DNA from: Streptomyces sp. NL15-2K
Lineage (GTDB): Bacteria; Actinomycetota; Actinomycetes; Streptomycetales; Streptomycetaceae
Length of the DNA stretch: 64,000 nucleotides
Direction: 5' to 3'
Assembly (NCBI RefSeq): GCF_030551255.1
Contig: NZ_CP130630.1
Location: 1,922,001-1,986,000 of the forward strand
Shown: in pieces, positions 26,784 to 35,553 of the stretch
Position numbering within the stretch: the stretch's first letter is position 1
Layout of the letters: each line of letters opens with the position of its first letter
Position numbers and translations under genes: made by a program
Notes under the pieces: model-generated
Told to the model about the DNA's origin: nothing
The model's database searches: none
Seen by the model: the letters and a program-made list of their open reading frames with translations, nothing else

Positions 26784-28821
26784 GACCACCTCCAGGGCCA
26801 GGCGGCTGCCGCAGCTGCCCTTCGTGCTGGCCGGATCGGTCGGCCTGGCCGTCGCCGTCACAGCCCTCGCGGTGTGGGCCGGTGGCGGGGCCGCGGTCGA
26901 GATCCCCGGGGTTCCGGATGCGGGCGCGCTGACTGCGTGGGGCCTGCCGGTTGCCCGTACCCTCGCGGACGCGGCCGCCGTGGCGCCCGTGGGTGCGCTG
27001 TTGCTGGTCGTCGTGCTGTTGCCGGGCGGCAAGAAGCTCAGTCGGACCCAGCTGCGCTACCTCGACTGGGCTGCCGCCGCTGCCGCGTTGTGGGCCGTGG
27101 CGGCGGTCGCCGCGCTGGTGTTCACGCTGTCGGACCTGTTCGCCCAGCCGGTCGGCGAGATCGTGTCTCCCGCGGTGGTGGCGGACTTCGTCGCCACGGA
27201 CGCCCAGGGACGCTCGTACGCGCTGATGGCGGGCGCCGCGGGCCTGATCGCAACGCTGTGCGTGGGCATCGGCACGGCCCGCTGGGCCCGTCTGTCGCTC
27301 GTCCTCGCGCTGGCCGGGATGCTCCCGCCCGCCTTCACCGGGCATTCCTCGGCAGCGGGCAACCACGACGCCGCCGTCACCAGCCTCGCCCTGCACCTGG
27401 CCGGTGTCGCGGTGTGGGTCGGCGGGCTGGTCTTCGTCCTGATCGTCGCCGCACGCCGGGAGGAGCAGGCGGCGGACGCCGTCCGGCGCTTCAGCCCGCT
27501 CGCCGCGTGGGCGCTGCTCGCGGTCACGGCCAGCGGCGTCGTGAACGCCGCGGTCCGATTCCCCTCCCTGAGTGAGGTGTTCACCAGCCGGTACGGGCTG
27601 ATGGTGCTCACCAAGGCCGCGGCGCTCGCCGCACTGGGCGGCATCGGATGGTGGCACCGCCGCCGCACGCTGCCCGCCCTCAAGGACAGCAGGTGGCGGG
27701 GGTTCGTACGGCTCGCCGCCGGCGAACTCCTGCTCATGGCCGCGGCCATCGGTCTCGCCGTCGGCTTGTCGCGCACTCCCGCCCCCGGCGCCGGTGACGC
27801 CTCGCTCTCACCCACCGAGGAACTGCTGGGCTTCGCCATGCCGCCGCCGCTCGGCGACTTCCCGTGGACGCCGCTGTTCACCCAGTGGCACTTCGACCCG
27901 CTGTTCGCCTTCGGTACGGCCGCCGCCGCGCTGCTGTATCTGGCGGGCGTACGGAAGTTGCGCGCCCGGGGCGACGAGTGGCCCGTCGGACGGACGATCT
28001 CGTGGCTGCTGGGCCTGGCGGTGACCGTCCTCGCCACCATGAGCGGGCTCAACACGTACGGCAAGGTCCTGTTCAGCGTGCACATGGGCCAGCACATGAT
28101 CCTCGCGATGACGGTGCCGATCCTGCTCGTGCTGGGCGCGCCCGCCACCCTCGCCCTGCGGGCCCTGCCCGCCGCCCCGAAGGGAGAGCCGGACGGGCCG
28201 CGCGAGATGCTGATGAAGCTGCTGCACAGCCGGTATGTGAAGGTCATCTCGCATCCGGTGGTGGCGAGCGTGCTGTTCATCGGCAGCGCCTTCGTCGTCT
28301 ACTACAGCTCGCTCTTCGAGACCCTGATGAGCAGCCACCTCGGCCACATGTTCATGCTGGTGCACTTCCTGGCCGTGGGCCTGCTGTTCTTCTGGGTCGT
28401 CATCGGCATCGACCCCGGCCCGCGCCGCCCACCCCACCTGGGCCGGCTGTTCGTGCTGATCCTGACGATGCCGTTCCACTCCTGGTTCAGCATCTCGCTG
28501 ATGAGCTCCACCGCGCTGATCGGCGAGGGCTGGTGGTCGCTGCTCGACCGGCCGTGGGTCGAGCAGCCCATGGACGACCAGTACGACGCCGGCGCCATCG
28601 CCTGGGCCACCGGCGACATCCCCGTACTGATCACCACGATCATCCTGGCCATCCAGTGGGTCCGCTCCGACCAGCGCGAGGCCCGCCGCGTCGACCGCCA
28701 GATCGACCGCGGCGACCACAACGACCCGCTCGCCGCCTACAACGCCTACCTGGCGAGCCTGCACGCCCGCGACCAGCGACCCGCCCGCCCCTCCACACCC
28801 ACCCCCACCGAGGAACCATGA
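26773..28821 (+). CDS. copD: CopD-CtaG fusion copper transport/cytochrome oxidase assembly protein
   Basis: 682 residues from ATG 26773, chosen because the overlapping copC ends at 26783. The N-terminal half is a CopD membrane domain (GHSSAAGNHDAAVTSLALHL, YGLMVLTKAAALAALGGIGW). The C-terminal half is the Caa3-type CtaG domain (FTQWHFDPLFAF, HMGQHMILAMTVPILLVLGA, MPFHSWFSISLMS). Many conserved His/Met lie in TM helices and are likely copper ligands. The combination suggests moving copper across the membrane and supplying cytochrome c oxidase assembly. The stop overlaps the next start (ATGA). Confidence 0.93.
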   Translation: MATETTSRARRLPQLPFVLAGSVGLAVAVTALAVWAGGGAAVEIPGVPDAGALTAWGLPVARTLADAAAVAPVGALLLVVVLLPGGKKLSRTQLRYLDWAAAAAALWAVAAVAALVFTLSDLFAQPVGEIVSPAVVADFVATDAQGRSYALMAGAAGLIATLCVGIGTARWARLSLVLALAGMLPPAFTGHSSAAGNHDAAVTSLALHLAGVAVWVGGLVFVLIVAARREEQAADAVRRFSPLAAWALLAVTASGVVNAAVRFPSLSEVFTSRYGLMVLTKAAALAALGGIGWWHRRRTLPALKDSRWRGFVRLAAGELLLMAAAIGLAVGLSRTPAPGAGDASLSPTEELLGFAMPPPLGDFPWTPLFTQWHFDPLFAFGTAAAALLYLAGVRKLRARGDEWPVGRTISWLLGLAVTVLATMSGLNTYGKVLFSVHMGQHMILAMTVPILLVLGAPATLALRALPAAPKGEPDGPREMLMKLLHSRYVKVISHPVVASVLFIGSAFVVYYSSLFETLMSSHLGHMFMLVHFLAVGLLFFWVVIGIDPGPRRPPHLGRLFVLILTMPFHSWFSISLMSSTALIGEGWWSLLDRPWVEQPMDDQYDAGAIAWATGDIPVLITTIILAIQWVRSDQREARRVDRQIDRGDHNDPLAAYNAYLASLHARDQRPARPSTPTPTEEP

Positions 28822-29486
28822 GCAAGCTGAAGAAGAACCTGATCGCAGCCGCCGTCCTCATGGCCGGCTTCGCCCTCGCCATCGGCTCCTACCTCCTGCT
28901 CGCCCCGGACAACCCGAACAGCGGCGGCCTTGATGTACAACCGGCCGCCGAGGCGCTGCCCGTCCGCGACAACAGCCACCGCCTCACCGAGCCCAAGAAG
29001 AGCGAACTCACGCTCGTGGAGTTCCTGGACTTCGAGTGCGAATCGTGCGGGGCGTACTACCCGGCCGTGGAGCAGCTGCGCGAGGAATACGGCGACCGGG
29101 TCACCTTCGTCGCCCGCTACTTCCCCATGCCCGGCCACCGCAACGGCGAACTGGCCGCCCGCACCGCCGAAGCCGCCGCCCGGCAGGGCAAGTTCGAGGA
29201 GATGTACACCAAGCTCTTCACCACTCAGAAGGAGTGGGGCGAGTCGCAGGACTCGAAGGAGTCCGTCTTCCGCGGCTACGCGAAGGAACTCGGCCTGGAC
29301 ATGGACCGGTTCGACGCCGATCTCTCCGATCCGGAAGTGGCCGGACGCGTCCAGGACGACCAGCGCGACGGCCTCGGACTGGGAGTCCAGGGCACCCCGT
29401 CCTTTTTCCTCGACGGAGAACGGATCACCAACCCCGCATCCTACGAGGCGTTCAAGGCGCTCATCGATGCCCGGCTGTCCGACTGA
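28818..29486 (+). CDS. DsbA-family thioredoxin-fold protein, membrane-anchored
   Basis: 222 residues. N-terminal anchor (KKNLIAAAVLMAGFALAIGSYLLL), then thioredoxin fold with active-site CESC in LDFECESCGAYYP, an alpha-helical insertion, and the cis-Pro loop GVQGTPSFFLDG. The family oxidises or reduces exported thiols. Coupled to copD-ctaG by an ATGA overlap, it is likely to keep cysteines of copper or oxidase-assembly proteins in the right redox state. Confidence 0.9.
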   Translation: MSKLKKNLIAAAVLMAGFALAIGSYLLLAPDNPNSGGLDVQPAAEALPVRDNSHRLTEPKKSELTLVEFLDFECESCGAYYPAVEQLREEYGDRVTFVARYFPMPGHRNGELAARTAEAAARQGKFEEMYTKLFTTQKEWGESQDSKESVFRGYAKELGLDMDRFDADLSDPEVAGRVQDDQRDGLGLGVQGTPSFFLDGERITNPASYEAFKALIDARLSD

Positions 29487-29506
29487 CGGCGCGGGGAGAG
29501 CACACC

Positions 29507-30074
29507 ATGCAGTATCTGATCGACCAGGTGCGTGTCTTCCGCGCCCGCGCGGCAGCCCACACCCTGCACCTGGCCGGCTCTCACCCGGCACCACCGGCCA
29601 CGGGCAATGCTCATCTCGTGTTCCGACGCCCGCGTCGTGCCCGCCCGGGGCGCCCGCGTGCGGGTCGGAGACCTCTTCGAACTGCGCACGTACGCAGGGG
29701 TGATACCGCCCTACGACGCGATGACGCCGACCGGCGAGTCCAGGACGGTCGAGTACGCGGTCGACGAGCTGAAGGTCTCGGACATCATCGTCTGCGGCCA
29801 CTCGGACTGCGGCGTCGTCACCGCGCCGATGCACGACAGCCTGGCGGCCTCCGGCATCACGGAGTCCGACGACGATCCGGCACCGCTGACCGGAGACGTC
29901 ACCGCCGCCGCGCACTGGCACGTGCTCAAGCAGCTCGACGTGCTCAGCAACTATCCGTGCGTCGTGCCCCGGCCGGCCGACCGGTCGCTGCACCTGCACG
30001 CCTGGTTCCACGAGATCGACACCGGTGCGACCCTGGCCCACCACACCCGCGCCAGCAGCTTCCTGACCCTGTGA
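29507..30074 (+). pseudogene. Beta-carbonic anhydrase with indels near the N-terminus
   Basis: ATG 29507 starts MQYLIDQVRVFRARAAAH, the normal beginning of an actinobacterial beta-carbonic anhydrase, but the catalytic part is in another frame: AMLISCSDARVV and VCGHSDCGVV supply the Cys-His-Cys zinc ligands. Two one-base deletions near 29573 and 29587 (both in GC runs) would reconcile the frames as LARLSPGHHRPRAMLIS. The length, 3n+1, agrees. A GTG at 29532 could start the catalytic frame, but its first residues are unlike the family. Follows the copper operon by 20 bp. Confidence 0.65.
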
Positions 30075-30116
30075 ACAGCCCCACCCGAACTGACGTATAG
30101 GACAAGGTGAACGCCC

Positions 30117-30572
30117 GTGACCCCCACCAGCCGGCTCGTCTACGACGAACGCCTGACCGCCCCCAAAGCCTGGTGGGCCATCGCCGTCCTCTTCGGCCTC
30201 TCCCTGGCCCTGATCTTCCTTCCCTACGGGACCATCGCCGCGCTCATCACCCTGAGCATCGGTACCTGCCTGGCCGGGATGTACGTCAGCGCGCAGGGAT
30301 CGGCACGTATCCGGGTCACCGGCGACACGCTGTTCGTGACGGACGCCCGCATCCCGCTGACCGCGCTGGGGCAGCCGAAGGTCCTCGACGGCGAGGAGGC
30401 GCGGGCCTGGCGGACGTACAAGGTCGATCTGCGGGCGTTCATGGTGATGCGCAGCTTCATCACCACCGCGGTGCGCGTCGAGATCGTCGACCCCGACGAC
30501 CCCACCCCCTACCTCTACCTCTCCACACGGACGCCGGACCGGCTCGCCGAGGCGATCGGTACGCGAGCCTGA
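30117..30572 (+). CDS. DUF3093-family membrane protein
   Basis: 151 residues from GTG 30117. Two TM helices near the N-terminus (WWAIAVLFGLSLALIFLPYG and the following segment), then a soluble domain with RIRVTGDTLFVTDARIPL and TPYLYLSTRTPDRLAEAI. This is the widely conserved actinobacterial family DUF3093, whose function is unknown to me. It sits in the run of plus-strand genes from copC to ycnI. Confidence 0.82.
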   Translation: MTPTSRLVYDERLTAPKAWWAIAVLFGLSLALIFLPYGTIAALITLSIGTCLAGMYVSAQGSARIRVTGDTLFVTDARIPLTALGQPKVLDGEEARAWRTYKVDLRAFMVMRSFITTAVRVEIVDPDDPTPYLYLSTRTPDRLAEAIGTRA

Positions 30573-30635
30573 CCGAGCGGCGCCGTACGGCCGTTTCCAG
30601 GACGGACGCCGACCGGTAGGGAATGATGAGCGACC

Positions 30636-31331
30636 GTGCCACGTGATCACGTGACCGGGCACGAGATGCGTGCCCCCGCAGGCGGGGCCGAGCGCGCGGG
30701 AACCTGCGCGCGGGCCGGCCTGTTCGCCGTGCTCGGCACCGTGCTCGCGGCCTTCGGCCATCACACGATCGCCGAAGGCACGGTGCCCTGGCGGCTGGCG
30801 GGCGTGTCGATCCTGGCCCAGTTCGCGGCAGTATGGCCGCTGGCACGCCGCCACTACACGCCGACCGCGACCATCGTGTTCACCCTGGCCATGCAGGGCG
30901 CGCTGCATCTCGCGCTGTCCTACGCGGACGAGGACACGCAGACGGTGGTGGCGGGGCACGCGATGCACGCCGGGCACGGCACGGCCGCGGTCGGGGACAG
31001 TCACGCCTGGCATCACGCCGGGGCCGCGATGACGACCGTGCACGTGGTCGCCGCACTGGTCGTTGCCTGGCTGCTGCACCGGGCGGACGCACGGATGACG
31101 GCCGCCCTCGGCACACTGGGCACCCTGGCGAGGGCGGCCGTTGCGGCCCTGGCCCAGATGCTGCCGCGACCGGTCCACGACACCGGCCGCATGGTGTTCA
31201 CGCTGCCCGACCGGCGGCCGGGGGCCCTCTTCGAGGTGGCGGCGCACGCATGGGATGACGTACTGGAGCACGCGGTGGTGCGCAGGGGACCACCGCGGCG
31301 GGAGCGTCTCCAGTCCCTCACCGGTCCCTGA
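30636..31331 (+). CDS. His-rich integral membrane protein of the copper cluster
   Basis: 231 residues from GTG 30636. Four to five TM helices; a His-rich loop GHAMHAGHGTAAVGDSHAWH between helices could bind metal. No named domain recognised. It resembles the protein at 25433-26104 in helix order and in the GH and H-x-x-A positions, and the pair brackets copC, copD, dsbA and the genes between. The soluble C-terminal 60 residues contain MVFTLPDRRPGALFEVAAH. Possible copper permease or chaperone partner, by context only. Confidence 0.7.
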   Translation: MPRDHVTGHEMRAPAGGAERAGTCARAGLFAVLGTVLAAFGHHTIAEGTVPWRLAGVSILAQFAAVWPLARRHYTPTATIVFTLAMQGALHLALSYADEDTQTVVAGHAMHAGHGTAAVGDSHAWHHAGAAMTTVHVVAALVVAWLLHRADARMTAALGTLGTLARAAVAALAQMLPRPVHDTGRMVFTLPDRRPGALFEVAAHAWDDVLEHAVVRRGPPRRERLQSLTGP

Positions 31332-31375
31332 CGTCTGCGGGGCCGGCTCTTCCCGTTGCAGCAAGGAGTCCCCCC

Positions 31376-32128
31376 GTGTCCATGTCCATCCCCCGTCTGC
31401 CGTCCCATGCCGGCCGCCGTATCGCACTCGCCGGTGCCGCCGCACTGACGGCCACCCTCGCCCTGGCCGCACCGGCCGCCGCACACGCGGAGGTCGAAGC
31501 CGACAAAGCCCAGGCCCTGGCCGAGAACGTCACCCTCAGCTTCGTCTCCGAGGCCGAGTCCGCCTCGGCGGGCTTCACCGAGCTGCGCGTCGTGCTGCCC
31601 CAGGGCATCGCTCCCGGTGACGTGACGCTCGACGAGGCCCCCAAAGGCTGGAAGCTGAAGGCGATGAACGATGGATATGCCGTCAGCGGCCCAGCTCTGA
31701 AGGCCGGCGTCGACGCCGAACACAAGATCAAGGTCCGGCAGCTGCCGGACGCGAAGGAGATCGCGTTCAAGACGATCGAGACCTACAGCGACGGCGAAGT
31801 CTCCCGATGGATCGAACTGCCCACCGGCGGCGCGGAACCGGAACAGCCCGCGCCGGTACTGCAGTTGAAGGCTGCGGCCCCGGGCGCCAAGCCCGTGAGT
31901 CCCAGCCCCAGCGCCAGCCCCAGGGAGAGCGCCACACCCACCCCGACCCCTTCGGCCACCGAGTCGGACGTCGCCGCCGCGGGCTCCGAAACCGACACCA
32001 CGGCGACAGATGAGGACGAGGGCGGCTCGACGGGCCTGGTCATCGGCGGAGTGGTCGTGGCGCTGCTCGTCCTGAGCAGCGGTGCGTGGTGGATGGTGAA
32101 GCGGCGCACGACCTCTTCGCAGAGCTGA
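31376..32128 (+). CDS. ycnI: YcnI-like (DUF1775) copper-binding protein
   Basis: About 250 residues; GTG 31376 follows AAGGAG. Signal peptide ends AAPAAAHAEVEADKAQ, leaving an N-terminal His that in this family forms the copper site. The beta-sandwich carries GFTELRVVLPQGIAPGDV, GWKLKAMNDGY and FKTIETYSDGEVSRWIELP. A long Ser/Pro/Thr linker leads to a C-terminal TM helix (LVIGGVVVALLVLSSGAWWM) and an Arg/Lys stop-transfer. It is probably the last gene of the copper run, since a strong terminator follows 20 bp later. Confidence 0.9.
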   Translation: MSMSIPRLPSHAGRRIALAGAAALTATLALAAPAAAHAEVEADKAQALAENVTLSFVSEAESASAGFTELRVVLPQGIAPGDVTLDEAPKGWKLKAMNDGYAVSGPALKAGVDAEHKIKVRQLPDAKEIAFKTIETYSDGEVSRWIELPTGGAEPEQPAPVLQLKAAAPGAKPVSPSPSASPRESATPTPTPSATESDVAAAGSETDTTATDEDEGGSTGLVIGGVVVALLVLSSGAWWMVKRRTTSSQS

Positions 32129-32147
32129 CCGCCGTCTGACGTGTCGT

Positions 32148-32177
32148 CTGTGGGGCGGAACCGCTTCCGCCCCACAG
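32148..32177 (+). terminator. Intrinsic terminator after ycnI
   Basis: Perfect 13 bp stem (CTGTGGGGCGGAA with TTCCGCCCCACAG) around a 4-base loop, 20 bp after the ycnI stop. No U-tract, as is usual in Streptomyces. Confidence 0.88.
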
Positions 32178-32498
32178 GCCGAACGCGCCACCCTCGATGA
32201 GGATCAGCAAACCGATCGCGACGAGCACAGACGCCGATGTTGTCGCCGCCGTCGGCAAAGGTGACCGTTCGCCGCCGCCGCGAGTTCACCTCGCCACGCG
32301 CCTTGCCTGGCTTCAAGGTCAGGAGTCCTGTGACCAGTGGTGTTGCTTGGCAGTTGCGGATGGATGGCCATGCGGCTGCTGTCGTGATTGTGACGGCAAG
32401 TCACCTGCACGGTGGTCGACAACCTGCGATGTGTGCCCCACCGAACGTTCCCGGGCTGAGCGGCGTCATAGAGACAGCCGTTTGAGAAAGGGGCCACC
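32178..32498 (-). pseudogene. CadD-type cadmium transporter remnant in an otherwise empty gap
   Basis: On the minus strand 32233-32278 reads RRTVTFADGGDNIGV, the hallmark of CadD-family transporters. In the adjacent frame 32180-32245 reads VLVAIGLLILIEGGAFGL, like the last TM helix of that family. The roughly 100 residues that should lie between are gone, so this is an internally deleted, frameshifted scrap. The rest of the gap to 32498 shows nothing I can name. Confidence 0.5.
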
Positions 32499-32981
32499 AT
32501 GACTGCCGTACGCTGCCGTCCCCGTTCTGCGCTGTCCGCCGTTGCGCTGATCGGAGGGGTGGTGTGGGCGACTGCCGCATGTGGCGCCGAGAAGGGCGCC
32601 ACCGTGGAGAACGCGACCGGCTGGCAGGAGCCTGCCTCGTATGCCTACACGCTGGCGTCGAGTGAGGGGGAACGGTCGCTGCTCGGGGCTTTCCGGGTGA
32701 CGGTCCGTGACGGCAAGGTGGTGAACTCGGTCGGCCTCGACGACAGCGGTCGACGGGTGGTGCAGCAGGTCCCCGGTGAAGTGCCCACGCTTGCCGAGCT
32801 GTTGGAGCAGCTGGATCAGGCTCGGCGCGACAGGGCGGACACCGTGGAGGCGGAGTACGCCGCCGACGGTCACCCCATGCGGATCTTCCTGGACTGGGAG
32901 AAGAACGCGATCGACGACGAGGCCCTGTACGTCATCAGCGCCTACGAACCGGCTGTCGGCCAGGAGAAGGCAAATCGATGA
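32499..32981 (+). CDS. Secreted lipoprotein, DUF6174-like
   Basis: 160 residues with a lipoprotein signal (ALIGGVVWATAACGAEKG; modified Cys at about residue 28). The mature domain contains QEPASYAYTLASSEGERSL, FRVTVRDGKVVNS and HPMRIFLDWEKNAIDDEALY, a pattern of small actinobacterial lipoproteins I associate with DUF6174. Function unknown. The stop overlaps the next start (ATGA), so the two lipoproteins are co-translated. Confidence 0.75.
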   Translation: MTAVRCRPRSALSAVALIGGVVWATAACGAEKGATVENATGWQEPASYAYTLASSEGERSLLGAFRVTVRDGKVVNSVGLDDSGRRVVQQVPGEVPTLAELLEQLDQARRDRADTVEAEYAADGHPMRIFLDWEKNAIDDEALYVISAYEPAVGQEKANR

Positions 32982-33385
32982 AAGCCATACACCCGATCGG
33001 CAGGACCGGAATGGTGTGGACGCTGCTGGGAGCAGTCCTGGGCACGATGTCCGTCGCCTGCACCTCGTCGAGCGATGACGGCGAGTCCGCGTCGTCCTGC
33101 GCATACCTGGTCGAGTACCAGGACCGTACGTACGCGGGCGCAGAGACCAGGGACTTCACCATCGGGGACGAGTTCGGTACCGCTACCCTTCCGCCGTGCG
33201 ACGACACGCCGAGCGATGACAGCGACGGTCAAACGACGTCGACCCCGACAACCGCCTACGCGATCGAGGGAGTGGATCCCAGCATGGCCATCGCGTTGGA
33301 ACAGGCGTCGGATGACGTCATCTTCGTCAATGTCGACTCCGACAAGACGCTGCCCGAGATCAAGCAACTGATCCATAGCTCTTGA
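32978..33385 (+). CDS. Secreted lipoprotein, DUF6281-like
   Basis: 135 residues. Lipobox-like SVAC at residues 24-27, a short Ser/Asp-rich linker, then SCAYLVEYQDRTYAG and IGDEFGTATLPPCDDTP with two Cys that could pair. The second half (AIEGVDPSMAIALEQ, DVIFVNVDSDKTLPEIKQL) is well ordered. It resembles the DUF6281 family that commonly follows DUF6174 proteins in Streptomyces. Function unknown. Confidence 0.72.
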   Translation: MKAIHPIGRTGMVWTLLGAVLGTMSVACTSSSDDGESASSCAYLVEYQDRTYAGAETRDFTIGDEFGTATLPPCDDTPSDDSDGQTTSTPTTAYAIEGVDPSMAIALEQASDDVIFVNVDSDKTLPEIKQLIHSS

Positions 33386-33509
33386 TGCGCGCTGCAGTGC
33401 CCGCGGTCCCGGCGCCTTACCGGGCTCTGACATGCCTGAGTGCCCGTCTCGGCCCGCGGTTGCAACCGCCTGGATCACAATCGCGGCCCGCGCACATTCC
33501 TGGAGGGGC

Positions 33510-34082
33510 TCACAGGGAATGACCGGCGACGGCACCCATCCGCAGATTCCAGCGGCCGTCCCGGCCAGTGAGCTGGACGGTGGACAGGGGCGGAACGTCG
33601 ACGTTCCAGAACGACCGGTGCGGCGCGTCCAGCACGCGGACCACCGCGGCACGCGCCACAGCCTGCTCGACCACGGCCAGTACCCGCCCGGCATCACCCG
33701 ACAGCCCGTCCAGCCAGTTGGAGACACGCTCGCACACCTCGGCCACGGACTCGCCGCCGTGCGGCGCCGCTCCCGGATCCGACATCCAGGCGACGAGGCC
33801 GGGCCCGTCACTCGCCGCGACCTCGTCCAATGTCCGGCCGTGCCACGAGCCCATGTCGATGTCCCGCAGCGCCGGTTCCACAGTGACGGCGTCCCACCCC
33901 AGGGCCTGAGCCGTCTGCCGGCACCGCTGCGACGGCGCCGTGTACAAGGTGGCCGCCGTGGGCAGGGTTCCGGCGACCGCCCTCGCCTGCCGCAGCGCCC
34001 GTTCGTCGAGGGGCACGTCGGCGAAGCGCACGTCTCGCTCCGCGCGGGCGGCGGCGCACAGCAGGGTGAGCCGGACGGTCAT
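33510..34082 (-). CDS. Histidine-phosphatase superfamily protein lacking the RHG motif
   Basis: 190 residues with the overall pattern of CobC/phosphoglycerate-mutase-like phosphatases: APSQRCRQTAQAL, DIDMGSWHGRTLDEV, HGGESVAEVCERV. The catalytic RHG near the N-terminus is replaced by CAAA (TLLCAAARAE), and the second catalytic His segment (usually SHGGVIRA) reads VVEQAVARAAV, so phosphatase activity as usually defined is doubtful. It is divergent from the cobalamin riboswitch and cbtBA, which points to a corrinoid or cobalt link, perhaps a regulator or binding protein derived from CobC. Confidence 0.75.
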   Translation of the reverse strand: MTVRLTLLCAAARAERDVRFADVPLDERALRQARAVAGTLPTAATLYTAPSQRCRQTAQALGWDAVTVEPALRDIDMGSWHGRTLDEVAASDGPGLVAWMSDPGAAPHGGESVAEVCERVSNWLDGLSGDAGRVLAVVEQAVARAAVVRVLDAPHRSFWNVDVPPLSTVQLTGRDGRWNLRMGAVAGHSL

Positions 34083-34164
34083 AAGGGCCCTTTTCGCCGG
34101 GTGGCTGAGGTCGGGTTCATCGTAGGTGGCCTACGCCATGTTGGCCGAAGCCCCTATTGCCCCT

Positions 34165-34290
34165 ACGCTCTGGGGCGACAGGACGACGGCGCCACGGAAG
34201 TCCGGTGCAAGCCCGGCACGGTCGCGCCACTGTGTGCCACTGCCTCCCCGGAGGTGGTGGTGAGTCAGACCCAACGCCGTCGTCGCGTGC
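34165..34290 (+). ncRNA. Cobalamin riboswitch
   Basis: Conserved AdoCbl aptamer elements in order: GCCACGGAAGTCCGGTG, then GCAAGCCCGGCACGGTCGC, the B12-box-like GCGCCACTGTG, a hairpin around CCTCCCCGGAGG and the closing GAGTCAGACC. It lies in the leader of cbtB, ending about 40 bases before its ATG. Predicted to reduce cbtBA expression when cobalamin is plentiful. Confidence 0.92.
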
Positions 34291-34332
34291 TCCACACGAT
34301 GCGGGACGCGATGTTCCCGAGGAGGTCTCGCC

Positions 34333-34557
34333 ATGGCGCAGTCCACTGCCGCCCCCACCCCCACCCCCACCCCCCAGACCCTCACGCCGCTGCCGCTGCG
34401 GACGATCGCCCCCTGGGCGGTCTTCTTCGGCGTCCTGATGCTGGTCCTGCTGTACTTCGTCGGCGCCGAACAGGGCGCCACCGCCGTGGTCTCCGGTGAG
34501 GGCGTGCACGAGTGGGTGCACGACGCCCGCCACCTCCTCGGCTTCCCCTGCCACTGA
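34333..34557 (+). CDS. cbtB: CbtB cobalt transporter subunit
   Basis: 74 residues with one TM helix (WAVFFGVLMLVLLYFVGAEQ) and the diagnostic His/Cys-rich extracytoplasmic end VHEWVHDARHLLGFPCH. Family members are single-helix partners of CbtA proposed to take up cobalt for vitamin B12 synthesis. It follows a cobalamin riboswitch and AGGAGG, and precedes cbtA by 10 bp. Confidence 0.93.
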   Translation: MAQSTAAPTPTPTPQTLTPLPLRTIAPWAVFFGVLMLVLLYFVGAEQGATAVVSGEGVHEWVHDARHLLGFPCH

Positions 34558-34567
34558 CGGGGCCCCA

Positions 34568-35314
34568 ATGAACTCCGTCACCGTACGCACCCTGCTGGTG
34601 CGCGGCATGCTCGCCGGCATCGGCGCCGGCATGCTCGCCTTCGTCTTCGCCTACCTGGTCGGAGAAGGCCCCGTCGACGCGGCCATCGCGTTCGAAGAGG
34701 CCAACTCCCATGAACACGGCGGTGAGGAACTCGTCAGCCGTTCCGTGCAGTCGACGGCCGGCCTGGCCACGGGAGTCCTCGTCTTCGGCGTCGCCATCGG
34801 CGGCATCGCGGCGCTGGCGTTCTGTTTCGCGCTGGGCCGGATCGGCCGGTTCGGGGCACGGGCGACGGCGGCACTCACCGGGCTCGCCGGGTTCCTCCTG
34901 GTCTACCTGGTGCCAATCCTGAAGTACCCGGCGAACCCGCCCGCCGTCGGCGACCCCGACACGCTCGACAAGCGCACCGTCCTGTTCGTCCTGATGATCG
35001 CGCTGAGCCTTCTGCTGGGCATCGGCGCCATCCTGCTGGGCCGTCGCCTGGCACCGGCGTGGGGCAACTGGAATGCCTCCATCGCCGCCTGCGGGGCTTT
35101 CGTCGCGGCAGTGGCCGTCGCCATGGTCGTCCTGCCGTCCGGCGAGAACACCCCGAGGGGCTTCCCCGCCACCGACCTGTGGGAGTTCCGCCTGGCCTCC
35201 ATCGGCGTTCAGGCTGTGCTATGGGCGGCGTTCGGGCTCCTGTTCGGTTACCTGGCCGAACGCGTCCTCGAACCGAAACCGGCCCGCGGCCGGGTCTCCA
35301 CCCTGGCTGCCTGA
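34568..35314 (+). CDS. cbtA: CbtA cobalt transporter subunit
   Basis: 248 residues from ATG 34568. Five or six TM helices with the family's early His-rich loop EEANSHEHGGEELVSRSVQS, then YLVPILKYPANPPAVGDPDT, another CbtA signature. Together with CbtB it forms the membrane cobalt importer regulated by the upstream riboswitch. A strong hairpin terminator follows. Confidence 0.93.
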   Translation: MNSVTVRTLLVRGMLAGIGAGMLAFVFAYLVGEGPVDAAIAFEEANSHEHGGEELVSRSVQSTAGLATGVLVFGVAIGGIAALAFCFALGRIGRFGARATAALTGLAGFLLVYLVPILKYPANPPAVGDPDTLDKRTVLFVLMIALSLLLGIGAILLGRRLAPAWGNWNASIAACGAFVAAVAVAMVVLPSGENTPRGFPATDLWEFRLASIGVQAVLWAAFGLLFGYLAERVLEPKPARGRVSTLAA

Positions 35315-35331
35315 GCCATCGGGCACATGCG

Positions 35332-35367
35332 GCGGGATCTGCCGGGGGCGCGCCCGGCAGATCCCGC
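35332..35367 (+). terminator. Terminator after cbtA
   Basis: Perfect 15 bp stem (GCGGGATCTGCCGGG with its complement) and a 6-base loop, 17 bp after the cbtA stop. Confidence 0.88.
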
Positions 35368-35553
35368 TGTGTTCTGCGTACTGCGTCGACGCACTGCGGC
35401 CCTTCGCGTCGCGTGGGCCCTGGACCGGTGGGCTACAAGGTCACAACGAGGGCGCACCGTATGGGTGGCGACGCTGCGGCTCGACGCGCATCGTCTCTAC
35501 CATCCGAGGTGCAGAGGGGGTACCGGCAGCGACCTCCCCGGACAGGAGGCTCG

